NCBI GenBank assembly: GCA_036488875.1
Contig: DASXGW010000012.1
Coordinates: 186,001-250,000 of the forward strand
From: Candidatus Baltobacteraceae bacterium
GTDB taxonomy: Bacteria; Vulcanimicrobiota; Vulcanimicrobiia; Vulcanimicrobiales; Vulcanimicrobiaceae
DNA length: 64,000 bases
Direction: 5' to 3'
The translations under genes were made by a program, and so were the position numbers. The notes beneath the pieces are model-generated. The model saw only the letters and a list, made by a program, of their open reading frames with translations. It was not told where the DNA came from and did not search any database. Position 1 is the stretch's first letter, and each line of letters begins with the position of its first letter. Below are positions 1 through 8,598 of the stretch, in pieces.

Positions 1-154
1 CGGCCGCCCGTAGCTCGAAGGGCTCGTCACCTTGCAACAACGTCATTCCAGTACTGCCGTTCCAATGCAGCACCGTGAGCGTCGCCAGCTCCCAGCAATT
101 GGCAATCGCCGCAACGGCAAAAAGCCACGGCACCAGACGCCGAAACACAGTCAC
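1..154 (-). CDS. Membrane protein N-terminus, cut by window edge
   Basis: The minus strand is open from a GTG at 154 to the window edge (51 codons), with an in-frame stop a few codons upstream, so GTG is the only usual start. The peptide begins VTVFRRLVPWLFAVAAIAN and has one hydrophobic segment at about residues 6-26, then a polar part ending near GDEPFELR, consistent with an N-terminal membrane anchor or first helix of an integral protein. No clear Shine-Dalgarno is visible. The family cannot be named from this fragment. A 28-codon-longer overlapping minus frame (27-281) looks like a shadow. Confidence 0.4.
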   Translation of the reverse strand, partial: MTVFRRLVPWLFAVAAIANCWELATLTVLHWNGSTGMTLLQGDEPFELRAA

Positions 155-386
155 CTGCTTGAATCGTTCGTGTAGGAGCGCAGCATCCCCCTGGGAACCT
201 TACGCCCACGAGCGTAAGAGCGACCATCGCATGGTCGCAAGCCGTCGAAGCATTTACGAAAACGAAGCACGAGCGCATCAAGCACGAAGCCCTAGCTGCG
301 CGAAAGCGATCTGCTCGGTTACCCTTCCTTTGATAAGGCCCTCAGACGCAGCAGATTGGCCTCTCCGCGATCAGGTGGCGCTGCCC

Positions 387-1700
387 ATGGACGTTTGGCT
401 GTATAAGGGGTTGCGCCGGGGAGGAATCTGTGAGACACTCCTTCCCGCCCAAAGCGCGATCTTTCGAGTGGTCGATGAATTGCGCCCACCGAAAGATAGG
501 TTCGATATTTCCACCTTTTTAGAACTTCCGTTGAACGCTGCAATTCTTCGCGGCATCGCGGACCTCAACTTTACCGAGACTACACCGATCCAGCGCAAGG
601 CCATTCCCGTGGCCCTTGCCGGTCACGACGTCTTTGCAAGCGCTCCAACCGGAAGCGGCAAGTCCGCGGCGTTCGGCATCCCGCTGCTGCAAACGTTGCT
701 CGAATCGCGCGGCCGTCGAAGCACCGCGCTCGTACTGACGCCCACGCGCGAGTTGGCAGAGCAAGTCGCTCGGTTCCTCCGGCAATTAGCGAAGCACACG
801 GAGTTGCGCGTTACGCCGATATACGGCGGCGTGGCGATGAATCCCCAAATCAAAGCCATGCGGCGCGGCACCGACGTCATCGTCGCAACGCCCGGCCGGC
901 TCATCGATCTGATGCAGCAGAACGAAGTCTCGCTAGCCAACGTTGAAGTCTTCGTGCTCGATGAAGCCGACCGCATGCTCGACATGGGATTCTTGCCGGC
1001 CGTAAAGCGCATTATCGCCAAGCTTCCAGCCCGCCGCCAAACGTTGTGCTTTTCGGCCACGCTCGACGGTGAAGTCGCGCTGCTGGCACGCGATTTCATG
1101 CGCGAACCGGTGCGCATTGCGTTAGCGCCGCGTACCGTGCCCGTCAGCACCGTGACCCAGTCGGTATACGACGTGGAGCCGCACAAGAAAACGGACCTGC
1201 TCGTGGACTTGCTCAAAGACGGCCGCATCTTCAACGCCATCGTCTTTACGCGAACCAAATCGCGAGCCGAGCGCGTTGCCGGAGCCCTGATGCGGCATCA
1301 GGTCGGCGTGGATCGCATTCACGGCGATCGCTCGCAGGCGCAGCGCTCGCGTGCCCTCGAGGCATTCAAAAAGGGGCGCCATCGCGTCTTGGTCGCCACC
1401 GACGTCGCCGCGCGAGGAATCGACATCGACGACCTCGGGCACGTCATCAACTACGACGTCCCCGCGGAGCCTACCGATTACGTCCACCGAGTCGGACGCA
1501 CGGGACGGGCTCAGAAATCCGGCGAAGCTATTACCTTCGTATCGCGCGACGAGGCCGGCTTGTTCGCGCGTATCGAGGGCGCCATCGGCGCGCGTTTACC
1601 GCGCACGGAGCACGAGTTCGTCGACTTGGGTGCCGAGCGTGCATTGACAACCCCGCCGGAAGTGCGCCGCAGGACGTTTCAGCGGCGGCGCCGCCGGTAA
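387..1700 (+). CDS. DEAD-box ATP-dependent RNA helicase
   Basis: A 437-residue RhlE/DeaD-type RNA helicase that unwinds structured RNA with ATP. All core motifs are visible in order: Q-motif (TTPIQRKAIP), Walker A ASAPTGSGKS, PTRELAEQ, ATPGRLID, the name-giving DEAD in VLDEADRMLDMGF, SAT (CFSATLD), and in the second RecA lobe FTRTKSRAE, ATDVAARGIDI and HRVGRTGR. A short basic tail follows. The frame stays open 104 codons further upstream, but that part is low-complexity and unlike helicases. ATG 387 has AGGTGG eight bases upstream; GTG 468 would also leave the catalytic core intact. The gene is followed 21 bp later by an IF-1 gene, suggesting a joint RNA-structure or cold-type role. Confidence 0.95.
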   Translation: MDVWLYKGLRRGGICETLLPAQSAIFRVVDELRPPKDRFDISTFLELPLNAAILRGIADLNFTETTPIQRKAIPVALAGHDVFASAPTGSGKSAAFGIPLLQTLLESRGRRSTALVLTPTRELAEQVARFLRQLAKHTELRVTPIYGGVAMNPQIKAMRRGTDVIVATPGRLIDLMQQNEVSLANVEVFVLDEADRMLDMGFLPAVKRIIAKLPARRQTLCFSATLDGEVALLARDFMREPVRIALAPRTVPVSTVTQSVYDVEPHKKTDLLVDLLKDGRIFNAIVFTRTKSRAERVAGALMRHQVGVDRIHGDRSQAQRSRALEAFKKGRHRVLVATDVAARGIDIDDLGHVINYDVPAEPTDYVHRVGRTGRAQKSGEAITFVSRDEAGLFARIEGAIGARLPRTEHEFVDLGAERALTTPPEVRRRTFQRRRRR

Positions 1701-1721
1701 AGCGGAGAACGGAGGATCGCT

Positions 1722-2024
1722 ATGCCAAGACGCAATCGAAATCGCAATGCAAACCCGCGCGTTTCGAAAAACCACACGGTAAAAGACACCAAGGAAGCGC
1801 CGCTGGAAGTCTTCGGCAGCATTCTACAGGTCTTCCCCAGCACGACGTTTTCGGTCGAGCTGGATAACGGACATACCGTTCTAGCCCATATCGCCGGCCG
1901 TTTACGCCGGCATCACATCAAGATTCTTCCGGGCGACCGCGTAGACGTCGAACTTTCCCCCTACGATTTGACGAAGGGCCGCATCGTTTATCGTTATCGT
2001 GCGGGCGAAGCGCGCAAATCCTAA
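1722..2024 (+). CDS. infA: Translation initiation factor IF-1 with N-terminal extension
   Basis: A 100-residue IF-1: the OB-fold that sits in the 30S A-site during initiation. Residues from about 29 match the family ([57 protein letters not shown]). The family is normally about 72 residues; here some 28 basic, Asn/Arg-rich residues precede the fold. GGAGG lies 7 bases before ATG. It is placed behind a DEAD-box helicase rather than in a ribosomal-protein cluster, so it is probably an accessory copy; whether another infA exists in the genome cannot be seen. Confidence 0.93.
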   Translation: MPRRNRNRNANPRVSKNHTVKDTKEAPLEVFGSILQVFPSTTFSVELDNGHTVLAHIAGRLRRHHIKILPGDRVDVELSPYDLTKGRIVYRYRAGEARKS

Positions 2025-2040
2025 ACGCGACTCGAACGCG

Positions 2041-2451
2041 CTAGATCGTTATCCGAAAGGCGCCCGAAGCGCAAATCTCGGCGATGCGTTCGTGACTTAG
2101 GCGTAAAAATTCGACGTTGGCATAGAGAAACGGCTCGCCGGCCTCGACCGCATCGTAGTTCGCCTGAGCGCCGGGATTGAGGGACGGCCGTTGGCGCAGC
2201 GTCTGCGTCTTCAGATTCACCCGATAGGCACACCGGGCTCCAAAGAGGCTCACTTCCCCGCGAGCGTTCGCATAGCCGCCGTAGATCGGTTCGAACGATT
2301 GATCGGGGAGGTCATTTTTCTTGGCCCTTCGGCCGACTTCCAAAACGGCGATTGGTACGCGCGAGTCTTCTACCGGATTTTCCACTATAGGTGCCTTATT
2401 CCCCGAGTAGCATGGAAAGTGCTCTATAGTACACCGTCCAAGCAACCACAC
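2041..2451 (-). CDS. Hypothetical protein
   Basis: An open frame of 136 codons, convergent with infA. The C-terminal two thirds (from about RRAKKNDLPDQSFEPIYGG to LSHERIAEICASGAFRITI) have a protein-like composition, while the first ~30 residues look non-coding, so the real start may lie inside. No family recognised, no signal peptide and no obvious ribosome site. An opposing frame at 2191-2478 is a weaker alternative. Confidence 0.35.
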   Translation of the reverse strand: MWLLGRCTIEHFPCYSGNKAPIVENPVEDSRVPIAVLEVGRRAKKNDLPDQSFEPIYGGYANARGEVSLFGARCAYRVNLKTQTLRQRPSLNPGAQANYDAVEAGEPFLYANVEFLRLSHERIAEICASGAFRITI

Positions 2452-2537
2452 ACTCTCTCTAGGCCCAATCCAAGGTGACCCTATGGCTGCGGCGCGCTTA
2501 CTTGTGAAGAGGCGCGATGCGTCCTGCCGACGCCGCG

Positions 2538-3725
2538 TCAGGGCGTAAATGCATACAGCGTGCCTTGGTTACCGTTGCCGCCGTTTGCGGTCGTGCCGTA
2601 AAGCGTTCCATTGAGAAGCGTCAGCGCTGCGAACGGCGAGAAACCGTCGGACCCGCTACCGAAGCTGTGTAGTACGCGTTCGCTACCGGCGGCCGTCAGG
2701 CTGTAGATCGTTCCGCCGCCGTTCGCCCCGCCCGAAACCGTCGTACCGTAGAACGTTGCGCCACGAACGGTCAGGGCTGCAAGCGGCTGCAGACCGTCGG
2801 GCCTATTCGTGAAGCTGTGGATGACGTGTTCCGCGCCGGCTTGCGTGATGCTGAAGACGGTTCCGAAATCACGCGTGCCGCCGAACTGCGTGGTGCCGTA
2901 GAGCACCTTGCCCGCCTTGATCAGGCCTGCGGCGGGACTTGCGCCGTCGGGTTTCCCTTTGAAGACGTGCAAAATGCGTTCTACGCCGTTGAGCGAGAGC
3001 CGAAAGACGATACCGGCTCCGGTGCTTCCCGGCCCCGTACGGGTCGTTCCAAAGAGCGCTCCATTGGCAAACAGCAAAGTGCCGATGGGATGACTCCCGT
3101 CGGAGGCTGCGCCGAACTCGTGGAGCACGTGCATCCTGCCGTTGGGCAATAAGCTGAACGCCGTTCCGCGGTTGAACTTGCCGCCTTCCGACGTAATGCC
3201 GTAAAGCGTACCGGCAACCATGACGATGCCGTACGGAAACGAACCGTCGGAGCGTTGAAAAGCGTGGACGATCTGCTCGGTGCCGCCACGCGTAATCCGG
3301 AAAACGGTTCCGCAGCCGCTGCTCAGACAGATACCGTCGCTGCCCCCGCCGAACGTCGTGGTTCCGTACAGGTAGTTCTTGGCGGTGGTCAACCCGTAGA
3401 CCGGCCGCGCTCCGTCTTGGCCTTTCCCGAAGACGTGCAGCACGCGCACTTTTTCGGCCGCACTGAGCGCATAGACGACGCCCCCGTCCTTCGCCCCGCC
3501 TTTTTCGGTAGTTCCGAACAAGACGTTTCCGTCGGCCTCCAACGCACCATACGCTGGATGTTGGCCTCCGGCACCACCCGGGAAACGGTAAACGATGCGA
3601 TACGAGGAAGCGCGAGAGTGCGTGACGTCATCGATTGACCCGCCGTATTGCGACGGTGAGATTCCGGGCGCAGAACACCCCGCGACGCCGATCGCGAGCA
3701 GCGCCCCGAGGACCGGTCGAATCAT
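2538..3725 (-). CDS. GloVer-type tandem-repeat lipoprotein
   Basis: A 395-residue exported lipoprotein. The start is followed by a signal peptide ending in the lipobox VAGC (Cys17). The rest is about eight ~40-residue repeats of the form LYGTT-x-GG-x(3-5)-GTVF-x(10)-VLHSF-x(6)-DG, the pattern NCBI describes as 'choice-of-anchor tandem repeat GloVer', predicted to fold as a beta-propeller on the cell surface. Function is unknown. Two relatives occur in this window (16243-17409 and a fragment at 29699-30139), with independent signal peptides, so the family is expanded here. Confidence 0.85.
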   Translation of the reverse strand: MIRPVLGALLAIGVAGCSAPGISPSQYGGSIDDVTHSRASSYRIVYRFPGGAGGQHPAYGALEADGNVLFGTTEKGGAKDGGVVYALSAAEKVRVLHVFGKGQDGARPVYGLTTAKNYLYGTTTFGGGSDGICLSSGCGTVFRITRGGTEQIVHAFQRSDGSFPYGIVMVAGTLYGITSEGGKFNRGTAFSLLPNGRMHVLHEFGAASDGSHPIGTLLFANGALFGTTRTGPGSTGAGIVFRLSLNGVERILHVFKGKPDGASPAAGLIKAGKVLYGTTQFGGTRDFGTVFSITQAGAEHVIHSFTNRPDGLQPLAALTVRGATFYGTTVSGGANGGGTIYSLTAAGSERVLHSFGSGSDGFSPFAALTLLNGTLYGTTANGGNGNQGTLYAFTP

Positions 3726-3786
3726 GAGTGATTGTTCGGGGGTTACCTTATTCGATCATTTCAGCGCACGCTTCGCGCTGGGGACT

Positions 3787-4068
3787 TTAGTCCTTACTCC
3801 GTCCTCGGCCGCGCGAAACGGCAAGGCCTTGGGACGTCAAGCTTAAACTCAGGAGCTCCCAATCGGCGAGGGCAACGCCGATATGTTCTTCGTAAGGATA
3901 CCAGCCGCGCAGCGAACGCAGGGTCGCGCCATGAAGTTCGAACTCTGCGAGGGCAAGCGCAAGGCCGGCACCGAGAGCGCCAAAGGTGCGCGAATCTTGA
4001 ACGCGCTCGTAGGACGTCCTTACTTCATCGCGGACGCGGCCGAACAGGATCTCGTCGTCAGGTGCCAT
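3787..4068 (-). CDS. Small hypothetical protein
   Basis: A 93-residue frame starting at ATG 4068 and reading away from the next gene. It begins MAPDDEILFGRVRDEVRTSY and has Leu/Ala-rich, probably helical middle and an acidic C-terminal part with a basic tail. Composition is protein-like and the three-base pattern favours this strand, but no family is recognised and the ribosome site is weak. Confidence 0.45.
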   Translation of the reverse strand: MAPDDEILFGRVRDEVRTSYERVQDSRTFGALGAGLALALAEFELHGATLRSLRGWYPYEEHIGVALADWELLSLSLTSQGLAVSRGRGRSKD

Positions 4069-4193
4069 GGGGGCTTAGTGTTATCCGCAGGTTATCCACC
4101 TTCCCGGTGACGATTAGGCGCCTTCTCGCTGGGCCGGACCTATCGCCGGCAGCCCAATAGGCGTACGATGAGACCCACCGATCGGAGGTAAAC

Positions 4194-4397
4194 GTGCCGT
4201 CCAAAAAAGCCCATGCCGAACTAAAAGTCGGCGATAACGTTTCCATCTCGGGAGAAGGCCTTCGCGGTGTCGTCTCGGACGTGCATCCGCACGAGGCTAT
4301 CGTGAAGCTCGAATCGGGCGAACATCGCCGGTTCGCGCTCGAGTCAATTCATCGCGAAGCAACGCTCGACGAGATCTCAAACTTCGTCGATCATTGA
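4194..4397 (+). CDS. Small KOW-like hypothetical protein
   Basis: A 67-residue protein with GTG start preceded by GGAGG at six bases, a strong ribosome site. The sequence (LKVGDNVSISGEGLRGVVSD followed by HPHEAIVKLESGEHRRFALES) reads as a small beta-barrel of KOW/SH3 style that could bind nucleic acid, an inference from pattern only. The stop overlaps a TTG (4394) that could start the following AraC-type gene, so the two may be cotranscribed. Confidence 0.7.
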   Translation: MPSKKAHAELKVGDNVSISGEGLRGVVSDVHPHEAIVKLESGEHRRFALESIHREATLDEISNFVDH

Positions 4398-4405
4398 GCA
4401 TCGCG

Positions 4406-5293
4406 ATGGAGACGCTCGACGTCACCGTAAACACTGAGGACTCGGCACTCGGCCAATGGACCGTGGCTCGTTGGTCTCCCCCGAGCGCGTCGCAGCTGTC
4501 GGACTTCGTAGAGCATATCTGGTATTTCGACGGCGCGTTGGCGCACCCGCGCGAGCGCGTTTTTCCCGACGGCGGTGCAGAGCTCATCGTGATGCTCGAC
4601 GAGCGGCACCGTGACGGTGATAAGGAGACGCTCGCGCCGTTTCCCGCCGTGTGCATCAACGGCTTGCGCACGCGTCCGTCGGTCGTGGTCGCGCCACGCG
4701 GACGGTGCCGGGTTCTCGGAATCGCTTTCAATCCGCTCGGTGCCGCGTCACTTCTGCGTTCGAAGATGAGCGATCTCCTCGACGTCACGATCGATTTACG
4801 CAGCGTGCTGGGACGAGGCGCCGACGAACTCGGCGCACGCTGCTCGGACGCCGCGGAGTCCTCAGCGTGGAACGCGTCCCGAAATGCCGATGCGATCGTG
4901 CGCGCCGCCGCGGATTGGACGGTGAGTCACATCGACGCCGGCGCTGACGGCGACCCGCTGGTCCACTTCGCAGCGCGTGCCATTCGCAACGCCAACGGGG
5001 TCGTCTCGGTGAACGGCCTCGGTAGTGCGCTGGGGATTTCCCGGGCTCGATTTGCTCGACGCTTTCGCGATCGGACGGGAGTAACGCCGAAGTACTTCGC
5101 TCGTATCGTGAGGTTCAGCTCGGCCCTCTCCGCGCTATCGCACAGCGAAAGCATCGTTGGAGCGGCTGCCGAGCTTGGCTATTACGACCAAGCCCACATG
5201 TATCGCGACTTCGAAGAATTCGCGGGAATGACGCCCGGCGAATTCCTCGCCGGGCACCGGTATCCCGGATCCGCGAGCCTCGCCGAGCCCTGA
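4406..5293 (+). CDS. AraC-family transcriptional regulator
   Basis: A 295-residue regulator. The N-terminal ~150 residues (FVEHIWYFDGALAHPRERVF, PDGGAELIVML) resemble the DUF6597 sensor domain that accompanies many AraC proteins; the C-terminal ~100 residues carry the two helix-turn-helix units, with LGSALGISRARFARRFRDRT and the signature AAELGYYDQAHMYRDFEEFA followed by GMTPGEF. ATG 4406 is chosen; TTG 4394 in the same frame overlaps the preceding stop and would add four residues. It may control the VOC-protein gene downstream. Ligand unknown. Confidence 0.88.
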   Translation: METLDVTVNTEDSALGQWTVARWSPPSASQLSDFVEHIWYFDGALAHPRERVFPDGGAELIVMLDERHRDGDKETLAPFPAVCINGLRTRPSVVVAPRGRCRVLGIAFNPLGAASLLRSKMSDLLDVTIDLRSVLGRGADELGARCSDAAESSAWNASRNADAIVRAAADWTVSHIDAGADGDPLVHFAARAIRNANGVVSVNGLGSALGISRARFARRFRDRTGVTPKYFARIVRFSSALSALSHSESIVGAAAELGYYDQAHMYRDFEEFAGMTPGEFLAGHRYPGSASLAEP

Positions 5294-5339
5294 TCATTTT
5301 TCCAATACGCCTCCGAGCACGACGTGCTAGCATCGACCC

Positions 5340-5765
5340 ATGAATACAACCGAGAAAAACACGATACAAAGCATCTATCCAGCCGTCCGCTACCAAGATG
5401 CGAAAAAAGCGATCGCATGGTTGAAATCAGCGTTAGGTTTCGCGGAGCACGTGGTATACGAAGGCGACGGCGGGCGGATCGAGCACGCACAGTTGCAGCT
5501 CGCGGGAAACTTGATCATGCTGGGCAGCGAGAAAACCGACTGCTACGGCTCGAGCCCGCGCAGTCTCGGTGGCACGACCGGCACCATTTACATTGCCCTT
5601 GAATCCCCGGCGCAAATTGACGAGTGCTATGAGCGCGCGAAAGCGGCAGGTGCCGAAATCGTTCGCGAACTGGGCGACACCGATTATGGCTCGCACGATT
5701 TCGGCGTGCGCGACCTCGAAGGCCATATCTGGAGCTTTGGAACCTATCGACCACAGGCGACATAG
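5340..5765 (+). CDS. VOC-family (glyoxalase/bleomycin-resistance fold) protein
   Basis: 141 residues with the vicinal-oxygen-chelate fold: an N-terminal betaalphabeta unit (YPAVRYQDAKKAIAWLKSAL, GFAEHVVY) and a C-terminal one ending in the diagnostic DLEGHIWSFGTY. His and Glu residues at HAQLQL and in EGHIW could bind metal. Proteins of this PhnB-like branch range from fosfomycin/bleomycin-type resistance to lyases; the substrate is not predictable. It follows the AraC regulator by 46 bp in the same direction. Confidence 0.85.
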   Translation: MNTTEKNTIQSIYPAVRYQDAKKAIAWLKSALGFAEHVVYEGDGGRIEHAQLQLAGNLIMLGSEKTDCYGSSPRSLGGTTGTIYIALESPAQIDECYERAKAAGAEIVRELGDTDYGSHDFGVRDLEGHIWSFGTYRPQAT

Positions 5766-5873
5766 TCTAGACCACCCACGGCATTTAAGAACCTCTTAAG
5801 GGGCCGGCGCGCGTCCCCATCGGTGGATGCTTATGCACAAGGCGTGAAAGGCATCAGGCGGTAAACCGGTTCT

Positions 5874-8039
5874 ATGAGAATCGCCAGATATCGCGTTACT
5901 AATTTTCGCTCGGTCGTCGATAGCGGTTGGATCAACCTTGACGACGTAACCACATTGGTCGGCGAAAACGAAACGGGCAAGACCAACCTGTTGCTGCCGC
6001 TGTGGAAACTCAACCCGGCCGGAGGCGGCGGTGAAATCGAGGTCTTGGCCGACATTCCTCGCCGTCACTATTCGGAAATGCGGCGACGTCTGGGCGAAAT
6101 CACTTTCATCGAAGCGGAGTTTCACGTCGACGAGGAGTTGGCGAACGAACTCGGCGGTTTGGCGGGTTGCGACGCCGATCAGATGAGAACCGTCATCATC
6201 GGTCGTGCTTATGACGGCGAATACAGCGTGACGTTTCCGCAAGCCGACCCGATTTTAGTAGTGTCCCCCGCGCAAGTCGTCACCGCGCTCCGGAATATCG
6301 TAAGCAGCCTCTCGCAACTCGCCTCACAGGATCACGCGACTTGGACGGCCGCGTTACACGCCGCGCAAGCGCAACTTCTAGCAGCGCAGCGAGACACCGA
6401 TTGCTACACCCATGCCGCCGCGGCTAAGCGAATAGCGGCCATTACTGCCGCGATGTTGCCCGACGATGCCGTACCCAGCCACGACGTCCGTCAAATGATG
6501 CTCGACGAGGTCGAAGCGCTCTTTGCCGGCGCCAAAGCGCAGCGGCCGAACGACATTGCCAGCGTCAATCGGCTCGTCATCGAAACGATGCCTCGATTCA
6601 TCTACTATTCGGATTACGGCACGTTGGATACCCGAATTTACTTGCCGCGGGTGATCGAAGACTTGAGCCGGCCGACCGAAGACCTCGGGCGCCGAGCGGC
6701 CGCGCAGATGCGAACGCTGCGCGTCCTATTCCAGTTCGTCGGTCTGTCACCGAAGGAAATTATGGATCTCGGGCTCGAGGGAGAGCCCGACACCGATCTC
6801 GGTCAGGAAGAAATGCGGCGAACGGCACGGCGTAAGGAAGAGCGCGAGGTGCTGCTGGTTTCGGCTGCGACCGCGTTGTCCGAGCGCTTCAAAGACTGGT
6901 GGAAGCGCGGGAACTACGCGTTTCGCCTTAGCGCCGACGGTAACTATTTTACGATCTGGGTATCCGATGCCACACGTTCGGAGCCCGTCCAGCTCGAAGG
7001 CCGCAGCCACGGCCTGCAGTGGTTCTTCTCGTTTTTCATCGTCTTCCTCGTCGAGCGCGCGGCCGAGCACAGCAATGCCGTGCTGCTCCTGGACGAACCG
7101 GGTGTAACGCTTCATCCCCTGGCGCAAGAGGATCTCTTCCGATTTTTTGCCGGCCTTGCACAGGACAATCAACTGATTTACACGGCGCACTCTCCCTTCC
7201 TCATCGATCCCGATCGGCTTGCGAGCGTGCGCGTCGTTTTCATCAACGAACGCGGCGAAACGGAGGTCTCCGCAGACTTGCGTAAGCCCGAGCGCGATCG
7301 ACGCCGCGCCAGGGCAATGTTCGCAGTCGACGCGGCGCTGGGACTGTCCGTGTCGCACCCGCTTATGCGCTACGCGAGTCCAACGATCGTGGAGAAGACG
7401 AGCGACCAGACGTATCTCACGATTGCCAAGACGGCGCTCATTGCCGCCGGACGCATCAAGCCTTCGCGCGAGCTCGTCTTTTTGCCGGCGTCGGGAGCTG
7501 ACGCCATCGAGGCAACCGCATCAATCGTGGGCTCGAAGGGACCACCGCCGGTCTTGCTCGCGTCGTGCGCGACGGGTCAGCAGACGGCGCGTGCGCTTCG
7601 CGATCGCCTCTACACCTGCGCTCCGGATCGCGTTCTCGAAGCCGGCGAGTTCGCCGGCGTTCCCAATGCGGGGATCGAAGATCTCATGCCCCGCGACTTG
7701 ATGCTTTCAGCGATCGCGTTTCTCTACCGTACGAATGACGAGAGGCTTTTCAGCGAAGACTACGATGCAGCGCGTGCCATCGTCCCTCAAGTTGAAGCCT
7801 ATTGCGAGCGCCAGGGTATCGTTTTGCAGCCGGGCTGGCGAGCCGATCTCGCTCTCGACGTTCAGCGGCGCGCGATGCGTAAACCCGAGAGCGTGCCGGC
7901 GGAAACGATGGATTGCTGGCAACATCTCTTCGAGCGCATCGCGGCGACGGAATCCGAACGCTCAATGCAGCCCGGAGAGGGTGTAAGAATCTCCCTGCCC
8001 GCGATCCCGACGGCTATATCTACTGGCGCCACCGGTTAA
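5874..8039 (+). CDS. OLD-family ATPase with degenerate TOPRIM region
   Basis: A 721-residue protein. Residues 1-60 hold the SMC/RecF-like ABC ATPase start (FRSVVDSG, P-loop GENETGKTN at about 30-38); a long helical insertion follows; the Walker B LLLDEPG lies at about 404-410 and the switch YTAHSPFLIDP with His439 follows, as in OLD (overcoming lysogenization defect) nucleases. The C-terminal ~220 residues have the TOPRIM layout, with Glu507 in TIVEKTSD, but the metal-binding DxD is replaced by Ala563-x-Cys565 (LLASCATG), so nuclease activity is doubtful. It is a single-gene (class 1-like) OLD without a UvrD partner. The 3' end overlaps the opposing coiled-coil gene by 20 bp. Antiviral or DNA-repair role is inference from the family. 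Confidence 0.85.
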   Translation: MRIARYRVTNFRSVVDSGWINLDDVTTLVGENETGKTNLLLPLWKLNPAGGGGEIEVLADIPRRHYSEMRRRLGEITFIEAEFHVDEELANELGGLAGCDADQMRTVIIGRAYDGEYSVTFPQADPILVVSPAQVVTALRNIVSSLSQLASQDHATWTAALHAAQAQLLAAQRDTDCYTHAAAAKRIAAITAAMLPDDAVPSHDVRQMMLDEVEALFAGAKAQRPNDIASVNRLVIETMPRFIYYSDYGTLDTRIYLPRVIEDLSRPTEDLGRRAAAQMRTLRVLFQFVGLSPKEIMDLGLEGEPDTDLGQEEMRRTARRKEEREVLLVSAATALSERFKDWWKRGNYAFRLSADGNYFTIWVSDATRSEPVQLEGRSHGLQWFFSFFIVFLVERAAEHSNAVLLLDEPGVTLHPLAQEDLFRFFAGLAQDNQLIYTAHSPFLIDPDRLASVRVVFINERGETEVSADLRKPERDRRRARAMFAVDAALGLSVSHPLMRYASPTIVEKTSDQTYLTIAKTALIAAGRIKPSRELVFLPASGADAIEATASIVGSKGPPPVLLASCATGQQTARALRDRLYTCAPDRVLEAGEFAGVPNAGIEDLMPRDLMLSAIAFLYRTNDERLFSEDYDAARAIVPQVEAYCERQGIVLQPGWRADLALDVQRRAMRKPESVPAETMDCWQHLFERIAATESERSMQPGEGVRISLPAIPTAISTGATG

Positions 8040-8439
8040 ACTCTTCGGTAAAATAAACGAATCTGCGCTCGAAGGCTGCAAACTTCTGCTCGAATGCCGC
8101 AAAGCCGTGCTCGGATTGCGTAAACCGAAGTTCAAACGCTGTAAAACGGTGATCGAAGGTAATAAAGGCTTGCTCGAAGGTCGAAAACCGACGTTCGAAG
8201 GCCGTAAACTCTTGGTCGAAAGCCGTAAATTTTTGCTCGAAAGCCGTGATGCGACGCTCGAGCCCCGTGAGGAGCCCGTCGATGACCGTATCTCGCGCGT
8301 CGACGTGATCGAAGGCCGCGCCGACGGAATCGAACTTCTTTTCGAGGAACGACCGAAGCTCGATAAATTGGTCGCGAAGCTGTTCGGCTAACGTACCTTC
8401 CGAGGTTCGCCCACTAATAGACACGCCGTCTTGCTGCAA
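8020..8439 (-). CDS. Heptad-repeat coiled-coil protein
   Basis: 139 residues starting at TTG 8439 (GTG at about codon 6 is an alternative). After ~50 residues, nearly the whole rest consists of ten exact seven-residue units of the type F-x-A-F-E-x-K/R (FTAFEQK, FTAFDQE, FTAFERR, FSTFEQA, ...), the DNA counterpart being a 21-bp tandem repeat at about 8050-8260. Phe at positions a and d predicts an unusual aromatic-core coiled coil. No domain identified. It ends inside the 3' end of the OLD gene. An opposing frame (8107-8391) also open is a by-product of the 21-bp periodicity. Confidence 0.65.
   Translation of the reverse strand: MQQDGVSISGRTSEGTLAEQLRDQFIELRSFLEKKFDSVGAAFDHVDARDTVIDGLLTGLERRITAFEQKFTAFDQEFTAFERRFSTFEQAFITFDHRFTAFELRFTQSEHGFAAFEQKFAAFERRFVYFTEEFNRWRQ
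8050..8260. repeat. 21-bp tandem repeat (about ten degenerate units)
   Basis: Units of 21 bp with the recurring core GAAGG/GAAAG(C/T)CGTAAA can be read across this stretch; they encode the Phe-rich heptads of the minus-strand coiled-coil gene. Because the unit length is a multiple of three, frames on both strands stay open. Confidence 0.75.
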
Positions 8440-8598
8440 CCGGCATCGCGATGGTTCCTTTTGGCCGGTTGACTACGGACCGTGTGCTCGCCAGCGAAAC
8501 GGAGAGCCTAAGATGCCTCACGCCGGACGGGTACGGAGGCGTGACGGGCGAAACGTGCCATGGATCGCCGTGGAATAACGCGGCCAGGGAGAAGTGCA

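Noticed and set aside
3732-4160. Plus-strand 142-codon frame
   Set aside because: Arg-rich shadow composition and overlaps both the end of the GloVer promoter region and the minus-strand frame 3787-4068.
8107-8391. Plus-strand 94-codon frame opposite the coiled-coil gene
   Set aside because: It exists because the 21-bp repeat keeps all frames open; the minus frame gives regular amphipathic heptads and a fuller gene.
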